Part shown: piece after piece, positions 23,491-33,699 of the stretch
Layout: every line of letters starts with the position of its first letter
Position numbering within the stretch: position 1 is the stretch's first letter
Assembly (NCBI GenBank): GCA_026168455.1
Contig: CM047425.1
Span: forward strand, 85,687,580 to 85,751,579
Source: Theocolax elegans
Lineage: Eukaryota; Arthropoda; Insecta; Hymenoptera; Cerocephalidae
DNA: 64,000 nucleotides
Direction of reading: 5' to 3'
Made by a program: the position numbers and the translations under genes
Notes under the pieces: model-generated
The model's database searches: none
The model's input: only the letters and a program-made list of their open reading frames with translations
What the model was told of the DNA's origin: nothing

Positions 23491-25379
23491 TAAATGATTC
23501 GGTAAGTTCGATAGCAGGTCGGCTGAAAGATTTTGTCTCAGAATGGGAAAAAATTACTTTTGATTCAGTCATTCTTTCATGGTTAAATGGATATAAAATA
23601 CGTTTTAATTCAAAACCATTTCAACTACATGAACCCGCAGAGCGAAATTGGTCAACCGTAGAAAAAATAGAAATTACAAAAATTATTTCAGAATTGTTAG
23701 ATAAAAATGCTATTAATAAATGTACTAATAAGGTAAAAGGTCAATTTCTGTCTGATATATTTTTAGCATTAAAGTCAAATAGAAAGTGCAGACTTATTTT
23801 AAATTTAAAAGCTTTAAATAAGTTTATAGAAACACAACATTTTAAGTTAGAAGATGGAAGAACTGTCACAAAATTGATGAGCGCGGGTTGCTTCATGGCA
23901 TCGTTAGATTTAAAAGATGCATATTATTTGGTACCCATTCATAAATCGCATTACAAATACTTACGTTTCAAATTTGAAGGAGTCGTTTATGAATTTACAT
24001 GTCTACCTTTTGGTTTAAATGTCGCACCATTTATTTTTACTAAATTGTTAAAACCGGTCGTTGCTTATTTAAGACAATTAGGTTTCTTATCAGTTGTGTA
24101 TTTAGACGACATAATGCTAATTGGTAATAGTTACGAAGAGTGTTTATCAAATGTTCATATAACAATAGCATTACTGGAAAAATTGGGTTTTATTATAAAT
24201 TACAATAAAAGTAATTTAAATCCAAGCCAAAAATGTACCTTTTTAGGTTTTATTTATAACTCTATTAATATGCAAGTAGAATTACCTGAAAGTAAAAAAG
24301 CTAACATAAAACAAATAATAAAATTAAAGTTAAACCAAAAAATAAAAATAAGAGATTTTGCAAGAATTTTAGGGTATTTGGTTTCATGCTGTGCAGCAGT
24401 TAATTATGGGTTCGCTCACACCAAAATATGCGAAAGATTAAAATACTTAGCTTTAGATTCGAATCATAACAATTACGAATGTAAAATGATCATTAATCGT
24501 GAAATAATTAGTGAACTAAATTGGTGGAAAACGGTGGATAATAATGGGCAACATCCTATAAGGAAAACTACGTTTGACTTAGAAATTTTTACTGATGCTT
24601 CCTTAACAGGTTGGGGGGCTTTCTGTAACGATGAAAAAGTTTACGGTTATTGGAAAATAGACGAGAATCATTGTTTCATAAATGAATTGGAGCTCTTAGC
24701 TGCCTTCTTCGGTTTAAAAGTATTTGCTAAAGACTTAAAAAATTGTCAAATTTTACTACACATTGATAATACTACGGCCATATCATATATCAACAGAATG
24801 GGTGGAGTTCAATATGATAATTTAAATTTAGTAGCGAGAAATATATGGCAATGGTGTGAACAGAGAGGTATCTGGATTTTTGCAACATATATTCAATCAA
24901 AATTAAATAAAGAGGCAGATAGTGAATCAAGAAGATTGAAGCCTCACATAGAAGTTGAAATATCTAATATAATTTTTAAACAAATTTGCAAATTATTTGG
25001 AGAACCGGAAATAGACCTTTTTGCCAGTAGATCAAACGCGAAATGCTTAAAATATGTTTCTTGGAAACGAGATCCAGATTCTTTTGCAATCGATGCATTT
25101 ACAATTTCATGGAAAGATTGTTTCTTTTATGCTTTTCCTCCATGTTCATTGATTTTAAAATCACTAGAAAAGATAAAAAATGACAGAGCTTGCGGCATAG
25201 TGGTGGTACCTGAATGGCCATCACAACCATGGTATCCTGTATTCAAGTCCATGGTAACTTCAGAAATATTTAGATTTAAAACAAAAAATAATTTATTCTG
25301 TTCTAGCATGGAAATAGAGCGATTCTGGAGCAGAACTACCCTGGTGGCCGCAATCTTATCTACCAATCATTTAAATTAA
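23346..25379 (+). CDS. DIRS pol: reverse transcriptase, RNase H, methyltransferase-like domain
   Basis: Reached by -1 frameshift; 677 pol-frame codons are read from 23,346. Numbered from the codon at 23,694: the upstream part holds the conserved GRLKDFVSEW and LSWLNGYKI segments; RT motif A is SLDLKDAY (Asp72) and the catalytic YLDD is at 136-139 (24,099-24,110). RNase H follows with Asp301 (FTDAS), Glu331/Glu333 (INELEL), Asp358 (HIDNT) and Asp409 (KEAD), all intact. A C-terminal region (about 440-520; IDLFASRSN, then AFPPCSLI, then VVVPEWPSQPW) matches the Dam-like methyltransferase-like domain of DIRS pol proteins, with FPP where active enzymes have (N/D)PP(Y/F). It would copy element RNA into DNA. 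The frame ends at TAA 25,377-25,379 and overlaps the recombinase frame by 73 nt. Confidence 0.92.
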   Translation, partial: LLQPAPLSRKTTEDVGRAENTERLQETIQPVTIELPCEARRESTSEALINDSVSSIAGRLKDFVSEWEKITFDSVILSWLNGYKIRFNSKPFQLHEPAERNWSTVEKIEITKIISELLDKNAINKCTNKVKGQFLSDIFLALKSNRKCRLILNLKALNKFIETQHFKLEDGRTVTKLMSAGCFMASLDLKDAYYLVPIHKSHYKYLRFKFEGVVYEFTCLPFGLNVAPFIFTKLLKPVVAYLRQLGFLSVVYLDDIMLIGNSYEECLSNVHITIALLEKLGFIINYNKSNLNPSQKCTFLGFIYNSINMQVELPESKKANIKQIIKLKLNQKIKIRDFARILGYLVSCCAAVNYGFAHTKICERLKYLALDSNHNNYECKMIINREIISELNWWKTVDNNGQHPIRKTTFDLEIFTDASLTGWGAFCNDEKVYGYWKIDENHCFINELELLAAFFGLKVFAKDLKNCQILLHIDNTTAISYINRMGGVQYDNLNLVARNIWQWCEQRGIWIFATYIQSKLNKEADSESRRLKPHIEVEISNIIFKQICKLFGEPEIDLFASRSNAKCLKYVSWKRDPDSFAIDAFTISWKDCFFYAFPPCSLILKSLEKIKNDRACGIVVVPEWPSQPWYPVFKSMVTSEIFRFKTKNNLFCSSMEIERFWSRTTLVAAILSTNHLN

Positions 25380-26314
25380 AGAACATTCCGCAAGAATCTT
25401 GGAAAATAACACTCTCATCTTTGACCGAATCTTCTCTTAAACAATATGAGACTTGTTTTAAAAAATGGTGGTCTTTTTGCAACAGACAAAAGATAAGCCC
25501 ATTTGAAAAATACATTCCAAAAATTTTAGTTTTTTTGACAGAATTGTATGAGAGCGGTTCCGCGTATAGTACAATAAATTGTTACCGATCCGCGATATCA
25601 TTACTCATAGGTGCAGATATAAACCAAGAAGATAGTGTAAAAAGATTTTTCAAGGGTTTGTCAAAATTAAGACCTGCAAAGCCTAAATACGACTCTACAT
25701 GGGACCCGAAAATTGTACTTAATTATTTTTCTTCTTTACCAGATAATGAACATTTAAATATTAAAGAATTAACGACTAAGTTAATTACATTATTGGCATT
25801 GATTACCGGACATAGAATGCAGACATTCTCCTTAATCAATATAGATAATATTGAAATAAAACAGAATATTATAGAAATAAAGATTCCAGATCGTATAAAA
25901 ACATCGGGGCGCAATAGAAATCAGCCCGTTCTAGTACTACCTTTCTATGGTAAAAATAGAAAAATTTGTGCTGCCTCAGTATTGCAATGTTATATAAACA
26001 AATCCAAAGATATTCGAAAAAATGAAAAATCATTATTTATTTCTTTTAAATGCCCATTTAAAGCGGTAACATCTCAAACTTTGAGCCGTTGGGTGAAAAA
26101 TGTCCTAGAAAAAAGCGGAATCGATACAAATATATTTACAACGCACTCAACGCGCCACGCATCTACATCAGCTGCTAAGAGAAACGGGCTAGATATAGAC
26201 ACTGTGCGTAGAACCGCGGGTTGGACCAAAACGTCTAGTACATTTACAAAATTCTATAATTTGCGTTTAAATACAAGTATGAATGCGTTTGCGAAAGCAG
26301 TTTTAAAATCATAA
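25307..26314 (+). CDS. DIRS tyrosine recombinase
   Basis: Open from 25,307 (just after an in-frame stop) to the stop at 26,312-26,314. No in-frame ATG occurs before the catalytic Arg box, so the true start is not an AUG; entry by -1 frameshift at 25,370-25,376 would give 312 residues. Numbered from the TTG at 25,421: N-terminal SAM-like segment with LKQYETCFKKWWSFC (6-20), catalytic Arg132 (TGHRM), His242-x-x-Arg245 (THSTRH), Gly267-Trp268, and nucleophile Tyr279 (FTKFYN). The full R-H-R-(W)-Y set is present, so the enzyme looks active. In the DIRS family it inserts the circular DNA product in place of an integrase. The 73-nt overlap with pol also encodes a PGGR motif that I associate with the start of DIRS recombinases. 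Confidence 0.92.
   Translation, partial: HGNRAILEQNYPGGRNLIYQSFKLKNIPQESWKITLSSLTESSLKQYETCFKKWWSFCNRQKISPFEKYIPKILVFLTELYESGSAYSTINCYRSAISLLIGADINQEDSVKRFFKGLSKLRPAKPKYDSTWDPKIVLNYFSSLPDNEHLNIKELTTKLITLLALITGHRMQTFSLINIDNIEIKQNIIEIKIPDRIKTSGRNRNQPVLVLPFYGKNRKICAASVLQCYINKSKDIRKNEKSLFISFKCPFKAVTSQTLSRWVKNVLEKSGIDTNIFTTHSTRHASTSAAKRNGLDIDTVRRTAGWTKTSSTFTKFYNLRLNTSMNAFAKAVLKS
25370..25379 (+). promoter_or_regulatory. Possible second -1 frameshift site (pol to recombinase)
   Basis: T TTA AAT (25,370-25,376) lies in the pol frame as X XXY YYZ and is followed immediately by the pol stop TAA (25,377-25,379). A -1 slip would continue in the recombinase frame from 25,376. Downstream I see only a weak short palindrome (caagaatcttg) and no strong stem, so support is weaker than for the gag/pol site. 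Stop-codon reinitiation or a separate spliced mRNA are alternatives. Confidence 0.45.
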
Positions 26315-26444
26315 GTTTTGAAAATGTAAAATTATTGTTTTTAATTTTTACCTAGTTATGTATTAGTTCGATATTATAAAGTATTATATGAATAAAATAT
26401 AATCTTTATCTATTGTTTACCGTAACATAGTATGCTTTAAACGT
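26315..26444 (+). terminator. DIRS 3' untranslated region with AATAAA signal
   Basis: AT-rich stretch after the recombinase stop, with AATAAA at 26,391-26,396 just ahead of the internal complementary region. It could direct polyadenylation of the element transcript near or within that region. Confidence 0.4.
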
Positions 26445-26556
26445 CTACATGTTGATCATGAGGAAGAGGCGCGCAATACAATTATATGATTAAACGAACT
26501 TACCTGTAAGTGAAGTTCTATCATAATTGTATGAAGCGCCTCTTCCGAAATGATCA
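26445..26556. repeat. DIRS internal complementary region (ICR)
   Basis: 112 bp made of two parts. 26,445-26,483 is the reverse complement of the left terminus (21,720-21,757, including the left-specific gaggaagaggcgcgcaatac). 26,480-26,556 is the reverse complement of the right terminus (about 26,774-26,851, including the right-specific tatgaagcgcctcttccgaa). The parts share a few bases (aat/att) at the join. This is the defining DIRS feature and is used to complete the ends of the linear copy via a circular junction. Confidence 0.93.
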
Positions 26557-26630
26557 GTCCCACCACAATAACCCCTTGTCCACAAATATTTTGGACCCCT
26601 TACACTTATGTTACGGTATATCTTTAAAAA

Positions 26631-26851
26631 ATGAGATACATGCGAGCGAGTGGGGATGAAAGCGGAAAGAAAAACGGCGCGGTACGTCGACACGAGAGAC
26701 ATCTGCTTCTTTCTTTTTACATTGAAACTTTAAAAATTGTGGTCAATTCGGCATAGGGTGAAGGGACTACATGTTGATCATTTCGGAAGAGGCGCTTCAT
26801 ACAATTATGATAGAACTTCACTTACAGGTAAGTTCGTTTAATCATATAATT
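26631..26851 (-). repeat. DIRS right inverted terminal repeat with right-end extension
   Basis: 26,631-26,805 is the inverse of the left repeat. 26,806-26,851 is an extra right-specific tail (containing tagaacttcacttacaggta) that is absent from the left end but present, inverted, in the internal complementary region; that match sets the element's right boundary at about 26,851. Confidence 0.92.
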
Positions 26852-29524
26852 TTACTTGCGAATTTCCATTTAAATATTTAAAATAGTTTACAAACATGAA
26901 TGACCCACTCATCTCTTCTTAGTTTTTGTCGTATTATACTTCTATTCCGCAGGTTGTAAACTAAAAAAATTTACATTTTAAACGTGTTATCTATTTTATA
27001 TTTTTATTTTAATAAGATTACATTTAAATCGACCAAGCCCGCGGAAAATTGAGGTATTCTCGCGTGGTTGGAAAAAGTAATGACAACGCATGTAATAATA
27101 AATGTTACATGTAAATGTGAAAAAAGGCCTTATAGATAATAAACAAGATGTTTCAAAAAACAAATACGTACAATTCAACATCAATTTTAAAATATTGAAA
27201 GAAACCATTTCCTATATCTAATCCTTTTCAAAAAAAAAGATTTTTTTTACACCCTTGGTTAACAAAATATAGTGTGCCACGTGAAGAAACAGAACTTTTG
27301 AGGGTAAGACATACATGTTAGTTTCGTCAGTCGACTTCCAGTCATGCTCGTTACCATCTCACCATTTAAAAAGTCATTTTCTTCTATGTTTACATATCTG
27401 ATTTATGGGATATATTATAAAAAATATAACTACACGATTAGACGCGGGTCAAGAAAAATAAAACAATTAATAAACTGTACAAATATAGCATTCGTAAATC
27501 GAAAAAAGAATAGGGTATTCAAGCGATCTGAATAACTCGGAAAGTTCGAAACAAAACGAATAAACGAGAAGGTAGAGAATCGGTGACCCAGTTGGTAACA
27601 ATATCATAAAATGCATACGAATATTTGTATCAAAGCAAAAAGACCTATCGAGGAGTACATAAATCGGCCTGCTCACTGAATTTATAAAAAGTGCTTGTCG
27701 CTTTCAAAACCTATGCTATACGGAATGTCAATGATCCGCACTATCTTGAGATTCCAAAATGTAACATCTTGAAATTTTTCAAGCGATCAATCGCTTTTCG
27801 GCAGCATCAAGTTTGCGTTTAAAAGTCAACCGTTTCGATCGGTGGTTTTTCAGAGGCAACTGAGAGACAAAAGAGCTTGCATACATAAAAGAAGGGCTTG
27901 CGCACCGAGATGAGCTAGCTTCGATTTTCCGAAAGAGAATTCTGTTATCTGGAAAGTATTTTTTCTTCGTGAATGTTGATAGCTTAGGAATCTCGAGGGA
28001 AGAAATTCTATGTGCAAAGTATGCAGAATGAAGTGGTTGGTTATCTACGAAGATACGACAAGTACGCTCTACTATATACATACAATATTTTCTTTCCCGC
28101 GTGTTATGATAATAAGGATGTTTTGATAATAAAGATGGTGAATAATTTATATGCATTACCGACTACCTTCATTTTTTCAAGATAATAAATAAAAGTATGT
28201 CACTCATCTACGACGCCTAAATTTAAAATAATTGCAAATTGCATTGAAATGTTTTAATCATTTATTTGTAAAGTATATTGATAAACAACCAATTAACATT
28301 TTAATAAGATCTGAAGCTATAAGATTTTTTATATATTTCTTTCTAGATATAAAGAAAAAACATATTTTCAACGCTATATAGTAACCAAAATTTAATGTCT
28401 TCTCGATATCTATAGTTTATACGCATTTTAAGATTAATGCTGCATTTAAAATGTTCAATGATTTAAATATCACATATAGTAATGTTATTTGCAGAGTGCC
28501 TTAATTATAAGTATTTACATTTAATTATCGAATTAAAATACAAATGAGGATATGGAATTTAAAATATTCCGTGTCCGAATTTCAAGCGATGCATTTCGAT
28601 TGATGCAAGCGGTAATGTAAAATTTATTTCCCAGATACTTTGTTTACAACACGCATCGTATGGTTTTATCGCTGATTAGCAATGAAATGAAAGTTTGAAA
28701 AGAGTGATGTTGAATAATATGTACAAAAAGTATGTTTACTACATTGTAAATGATTAAATTGCTCATCACTTGCCAAAATTAAATTGAATCCGGTTACTAC
28801 GTTAAACTGAATTTATAACATAGAATTGGGTTATGTAAATGACGAGCTATTTAATTAACACACTGTTTTCGTAAGAAACTGAGCAGTTAAATAATTATTA
28901 TCGAATTCAAATACCAATAAAACGAATTAATTCTCATGCGTTAATTAACATACTGTATAGGATAATTATTACAAATCTCTGATGCAAGTTCGGTAATTGA
29001 AATGTAATTAGTACTGTATCAATATCTCATATAATTTTTATAATCCTATAATTATTGTTTATAGACTATCTAATTAAAAAAAACTAATTATGTGTTATTA
29101 AAAAATGTTCATTATTGCATAAGTTTAATAGCATACGTATGGTCCCTATATCTATACTATTGCCAAGTTAAAAGCATATAAAGAGATTTTCAATATTTCA
29201 CCTTATTAAACTGGATGTATTTACTTATCTAAAAATATCTAATTATTAAAAGGAATGTATATTTCAAAAAAAGATAATAAATGTGCGTAAGAAATTATGT
29301 TAGTCATATTAATTATTAATAATTATAATTAATTATAAAATAATGAAACTTTTTTTGCGAAAGGGTGGTTTTGTAAAGCCTGGCATTTACATTGATAATT
29401 CCGCTTATACAGGTATTCGAAAAAGTGAGTAATTAAATAAATACATAAAACTATTTCTAGTGATTTTAATCAATTATTATTTAATTGTACTCTTTATACT
29501 TTAAAACTAAAAGTTAATTAACTA
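26852..29524. other. Intergenic; mostly AT-rich, one GC-richer block
   Basis: Bases about 27,300-28,150 are less AT-rich and carry a 125-codon open frame on the - strand (27,779-28,156). Its translation resembles nothing I know and has no supporting splice or promoter context. I do not call a gene. The rest is AT-rich with no recognised feature. Confidence 0.35.
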
Positions 29525-30204
29525 ACAAGGAGAGGTTCCACCTTCCGAGAAACGAATTTCGTTACAACTTTGAGAGCTGTTTTCTGGTACCCAAATATGA
29601 AAGAATTCATATGAAATTTAGTCTCATAGGCTGTTTGACAAAAGTTATACGCAGTTATCGAAAAATCGCGAAAAAAATGTGTTTAAGCTTAATCGCCAAT
29701 ATCTCGGAAAGAAATAGACGCACATACTCAAACTCAAATCCATTAAATAGTTGAGATCAAGTAGACTTAGTTTAAAAAAAAGAAGCTCAAATATCTCAAT
29801 TTGGACAAAAGTTATGGAAAAAATAAGAATTAGACATAATATTTGCCTAAAAAGTCTATCAAATTTTAATACTAAATTTTCGTTAAAATTTTATCTAATT
29901 CTTATTTTTTCCTTAACTTTTATCCAAATTGAGATATTTGAGCTTCTTTTTTTTTAAACTATATCTACTTGATCTCAACTATTTAGTGAATTTAAGTTTG
30001 AGCAACTATGTCTATTTCTTTCCGAGTTATTGGCGATTAAACTTAAACATATTTTTGTCACGATTTTTCGATAACTGCGTATAACTTTTGTGAAACAGTC
30101 TATGAGACTAAATTTCATATGAATTTTTTCAAATTTGGGTACCAGAAAACAGCTCTCAAAGTTGCAACAAAATCCGTTTCTCGGAAGGTGGAACCTCTCC
30201 TTGT
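29525..30204. mobile_element. Foldback element with ~320-bp inverted arms
   Basis: It starts ACAAGGAGAGGTTCCACCTT (29,525) and ends with the inverse AAGGTGGAACCTCTCCTTGT (30,204). The arms are long, with a loop near 29,865. The arms match along most of their length, for example agctcaaatatctcaatttg (29,786) against its inverse caaattgagatatttgagct (29,924). Flanking 9-mers aattaacta (29,516-29,524) and aagttacta (30,205-30,213) match at 7 of 9 positions and may be a decayed target-site duplication. There is no coding capacity. A second, older copy lies at about 52,614-53,590. Confidence 0.85.
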
Positions 30205-32656
30205 AAGTTACTAGGATATTATCTTTTATATGTAATATTTGTGCCAAAATATTCGGTCTAACAATAAAGTAAAATACTGTTTTACTTAAAAAATTTGAAT
30301 TAAATTTCTCCGATTGTTTTAGATTAAAAAATTATGTTTAATTTATAAAGTGCCATTTAAGATTATAGTATGGCCCTCAAAATTATATAATCCCGAGTGT
30401 ATACACGGAGAGAAATATCTCATAAAAATTGTAAGTAATTTCAGGGGAAATTTTACATGAAGTCTTGTAAACGTGGGACGTTCTGCATTCATTGTAATTT
30501 TACCATGAACTTCTTGTAATTTTTCCCCGATATCTTAGTATAGGCAAAAGTAGCGCTTGGACCGTAAGAAAAATTTGTTCGTACCGACTCTTCTAAGTTT
30601 CTCCCTCTCAAGCAAACGCGCGCGCACGTGATTTAGAATGCAGAGGTTAAATGTAAGTATACGCCGAACCGATCGCCGGCCGGTGTACGTATACAGTGTC
30701 TATTCGATGCGGTTATATTCAACGAAATCCAGTTCTGTGTAAAACCTTGCTGCATATTTCTAACAACTTTTTACAGATATGTAAGTATTTTATATTCATG
30801 AGAAAATTGAAGTAATGTACAGTAAGGAGTAAGTAATGTACACTTCAGTTAAACTTTCTATTCAAAAGTTACATTGATATAAATAAATTATACACAAATC
30901 AATATGGTGAGAAAATACGTTTACAAAGAGCTGCAACATTAATACGTAAAACTTTAATTTTATAGGAAAGGAGAGCTTGGCCGATCGGTCATTAAAATGT
31001 AAGTGTCGAATATTTCTACAGCGATACATTTCTAACCTATAATTTGTACCATTTCAATGCTGCATTGTTTATGTTCAGGATATTTACAATTTGTTGATGC
31101 AAAGTGCGGATGGCAAATCAATTTTGAAGCAGTATATAAATATATATTCAATAAATAATACTTCATCAATGTGAATTATTTCTACACCCATTTACTATTT
31201 TAAAATAAATCTATAATTTTTAATAAATCTATTCATTATAAATTGATTAATTAAAATTTTTTATTGCCTCAAAGTATTTGTTAATAATAGTACGTAATGA
31301 AACAATAAATATTTATTATATCTATACTTGTTTATTAATTTGAAGTAATGTTATAACTCTTAACGCTATTGGTGTAGATTATGTTTCATATGAATTTTTC
31401 AAATTTGGGTACCAGAAAACAGCTCTCAAAGTTGCAACAAAATCCGTTTCTCGGAAGGTGGAACCTCTCCTTGTAAGTTACTAGGATATTATCTTTTATA
31501 TGTAATATTTGTGCCAAAATATTCGGTCTAACAATAAAGTAAAATACTGTTTTACTTAAAAAATTTGAATTAAATTTCTCCGATTGTTTTAGATTAAAAA
31601 ATTATGTTTAATTTATAAAGTGCCATTTAAGATTATAGTATGGCCCTCAAAATTATATAATCCCGAGTGTATACACGGAGAGAAATATCTCATAAAAATT
31701 GTAAGTAATTTCAGGGGAAATTTTACATGAAGTCTTGTAAACGTGGGACGTTCTGCATTCATTGTAATTTTACCATGAACTTCTTGTAATTTTTCCCCGA
31801 TATCTTAGTATAGGCAAAAGTAGCGCTTGGACCGTAAGAAAAATTTGTTCGTACCGACTCTTCTAAGTTTCTCCCTCTCAAGCAAACGCGCGCGCACGTG
31901 ATTTAGAATGCAGAGGTTAAATGTAAGTATACGCCGAACCGATCGCCGGCCGGTGTACGTATACAGTGTCTATTCGATGCGGTTATATTCAACGAAATCC
32001 AGTTCTGTGTAAAACCTTGCTGCATATTCTAACAACTTTTTACAGATATGTAAGTATTTTATATTCATGAGAAAATTGAAGTAATGTACAGTAAGGAGTA
32101 AGTAATGTACACTTCAGTTAAACTTTCTATTCAAAAGTTACATTGATATAAATAAATTATACACAAATCAATATGGTGAGAAAATACGTTTACAAAGAGC
32201 TGCAACATTAATACGTAAAACTTTAATTTTATAGGAAAGGAGAGCTTGGCCGATCGGTCATTAAAATGTAAGTGTCGAATATTTCTACAGCGATACATTT
32301 CTAACCTATAATTTGTACCATTTCAATGCTGCATTGTTTATGTTCAGGATATTTACAATTTGTTGATGCAAAGTGCGGATGGCAAATCAATTTTGAAGCA
32401 GTATATAAAATATATATTCAATAAATAATACTTCATCAATGTGAATTATTTCTACACCCATTTACTATTTTAAAATAAATCTATAATTTTTAATAAATCT
32501 ATTCATTATAAATTGATTAATTAAAATTTTTTATTGCCTCAAAGTATTTGTTCTTAATATATGTACGTAATGAAACAATAAATATTTATTATATCTATAC
32601 TTGTTTATTAATTTGAAGTAATGTTATAACTCTTAACGCTATTGGTGTAGATTATG
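30113..32656. repeat. Tandem duplication I (period about 1.27 kb)
   Basis: 30,113-31,383 and 31,384-32,656 are near-identical. The unit starts inside the right arm of the foldback and ends inside the TIR element that follows. The junction near 31,384 joins attatg-TTTC-atatgaa and shares TTTC (a 4-bp microhomology) with both parent breakpoints. A few small indels separate the copies (for example gcatatttctaac against gcatattctaac). Confidence 0.9.
30402..31383. mobile_element. TIR element, copy 1, truncated on the right by tandem duplication I
   Basis: It has the left terminus TACACGGAGAGAAATATCTC but is cut before the right terminus, where the duplicated foldback sequence resumes. Otherwise it is almost identical to the complete copy at 31,672-32,806. 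Non-coding. Confidence 0.8.
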
Positions 32657-32806
32657 TTTCGCTTTAATTTTTCGGTTAGGTAATTTTTACCAGGAAGTTC
32701 CTGGTAAAAATTACTGAAACGTCAAGACGTCCCACGTTTACAGACTTCATGGTAAAATTTCCCCTGAAATTACTTACAATTTTTATGAGATATTTCTCTC
32801 CGTGTA
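31672..32806. mobile_element. TIR element, complete copy (~1.13 kb, non-autonomous)
   Basis: The left end TACACGGAGAGAAATATCTC (31,672) is mirrored by the right end gagatatttctctccgtgta (to 32,806). The inverted similarity continues for about 80 bp through aattgtaagtaatttcaggg on the left and its inverse on the right. A perfect 35-bp palindrome (17-bp arms, 32,680-32,714) lies just inside the right end. It has no transposase. TA at both edges fits a TA target-site duplication. The terminal motif is similar in style to the MITE at 5,619. Confidence 0.75.
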
Positions 32807-33363
32807 TATAATATAACTACAATTTTTCAATGTTATTATGTTAACAATTTACACAAATGTATATCTTAACATACACACAAATGGACATTTTGCACTTGTT
32901 ACATTTTCTAATTTACGGACAACAAAAACATTGACTATAGATTTTGCTTAGAGAACAATTAATACTAAATGAATAATTGATTAAAAAATAAAATAAAATA
33001 AAATAAAATAATTTCCAAGAGACTATATAATTGTTATAAGGGAACCTAATGTACTACAATGCGTATATTTAATGAAATAACCTACTTAAGAGGTCAATAA
33101 CAAATATAACGAAGATATATAGCATCACGTACGAGATGTACATGTGTATACAAATGAATTGGATCATCAATAATTGAACGAGTAAATCCGCACTAGATCG
33201 AATCGTAATGCAGGGCAGTTGGAGTAATCGGAAGGTATCCCAACGGCATCAGGAAGTAAAAGACGCACGCGAATTGTCTGGCCATCAGGTTTATTAATAT
33301 CTGCAGGATGATCATGAGCGTCGAGGGCCGCGTAGGATCCAGCATGCGGTCGGGCATTAGACG

Positions 33364-33699
33364 GTGATGCCGGATATGGATCGATCGGACGCACATCCCG
33401 CGACAGAGGCCCACCCGACTGTGCTTAATCCCCGCGGCGTCGTCGCGCGCATTATTAATCGCATTATCTCGTCAATTGGCCCTGACGCTCACTCGGCCCT
33501 TAGGAAGGTCACTGCGAGTCAATTTATAGCCTTGCTCCGTTCGACCGAGAACTTTGCTACGGAGGCTTATCTACCACGCAGTACACAATATACAATATAC
33601 CTACACCGCATACTATGCGATTATCAGATTCATGCGCCCATCATCCTTTTCACTCTAGTAATCGATCTGCTGTGTCTATCTTTTAATCTGTTACATTAG
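33364..33699 (+). other. GC-rich segment with 111-codon open frame, copy 1 (unknown)
   Basis: About 400 bp (33,180-33,580) are much GC-richer than the surroundings, with open frames on both strands: 111 codons on + starting at a GTG/ATG pair after an in-frame stop, and about 75-85 codons on - (33,167-33,394). Neither translation resembles a family I know, and the + frame ends in low-complexity hydrophobic sequence. It may be a captured host exon, a 5'UTR or a decayed gene. The composition and the fact that all three copies keep the frame are the only reasons to list it. Confidence 0.2.

Larger units (their letters stand above)
21720..26851 (+). mobile_element. Complete DIRS-type tyrosine-recombinase retrotransposon
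   Basis: A 5.1 kb element with every structural hallmark of the DIRS group. It has inverted (not direct) terminal repeats, an internal complementary region near the 3' end that mirrors both outer ends, no integrase, a DIRS-type RT/RNase H, and a tyrosine recombinase. The gene order on the + strand is gag, pol, recombinase. The ITR inner parts (about 149 bp) look identical when compared by eye, and every catalytic motif is intact, so the copy is young and potentially autonomous. As known for the family, replication is thought to pass through a circular DNA whose junction matches the internal region, and the recombinase inserts it without a target-site duplication; none is seen here. Expression appears to need splicing and one or two -1 frameshifts (separate entries). 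Confidence 0.93.

Noticed and set aside
26490..26702. Minus-strand frame of 70 codons at the 3' end of the DIRS element
   Set aside because: It lies across the internal complementary region and right terminal repeat and is a by-product of those repeats.
21720..26851. LTR retrotransposon (Ty3/copia type) or Ngaro-type element
   Set aside because: The terminal repeats are inverted, there is no protease or DDE integrase, and a complete internal complementary region is present, which fits the DIRS type rather than LTR or split-direct-repeat types.
27779..28156. 125-codon frame on the minus strand
   Set aside because: No recognisable family, no splice or promoter context, and mixed low-complexity composition; not called as a gene.
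29751..30247. Open frames inside the 29.5-kb foldback
   Set aside because: They are AT-rich and mirror-symmetric with the inverted arms; they do not resemble a transposase.
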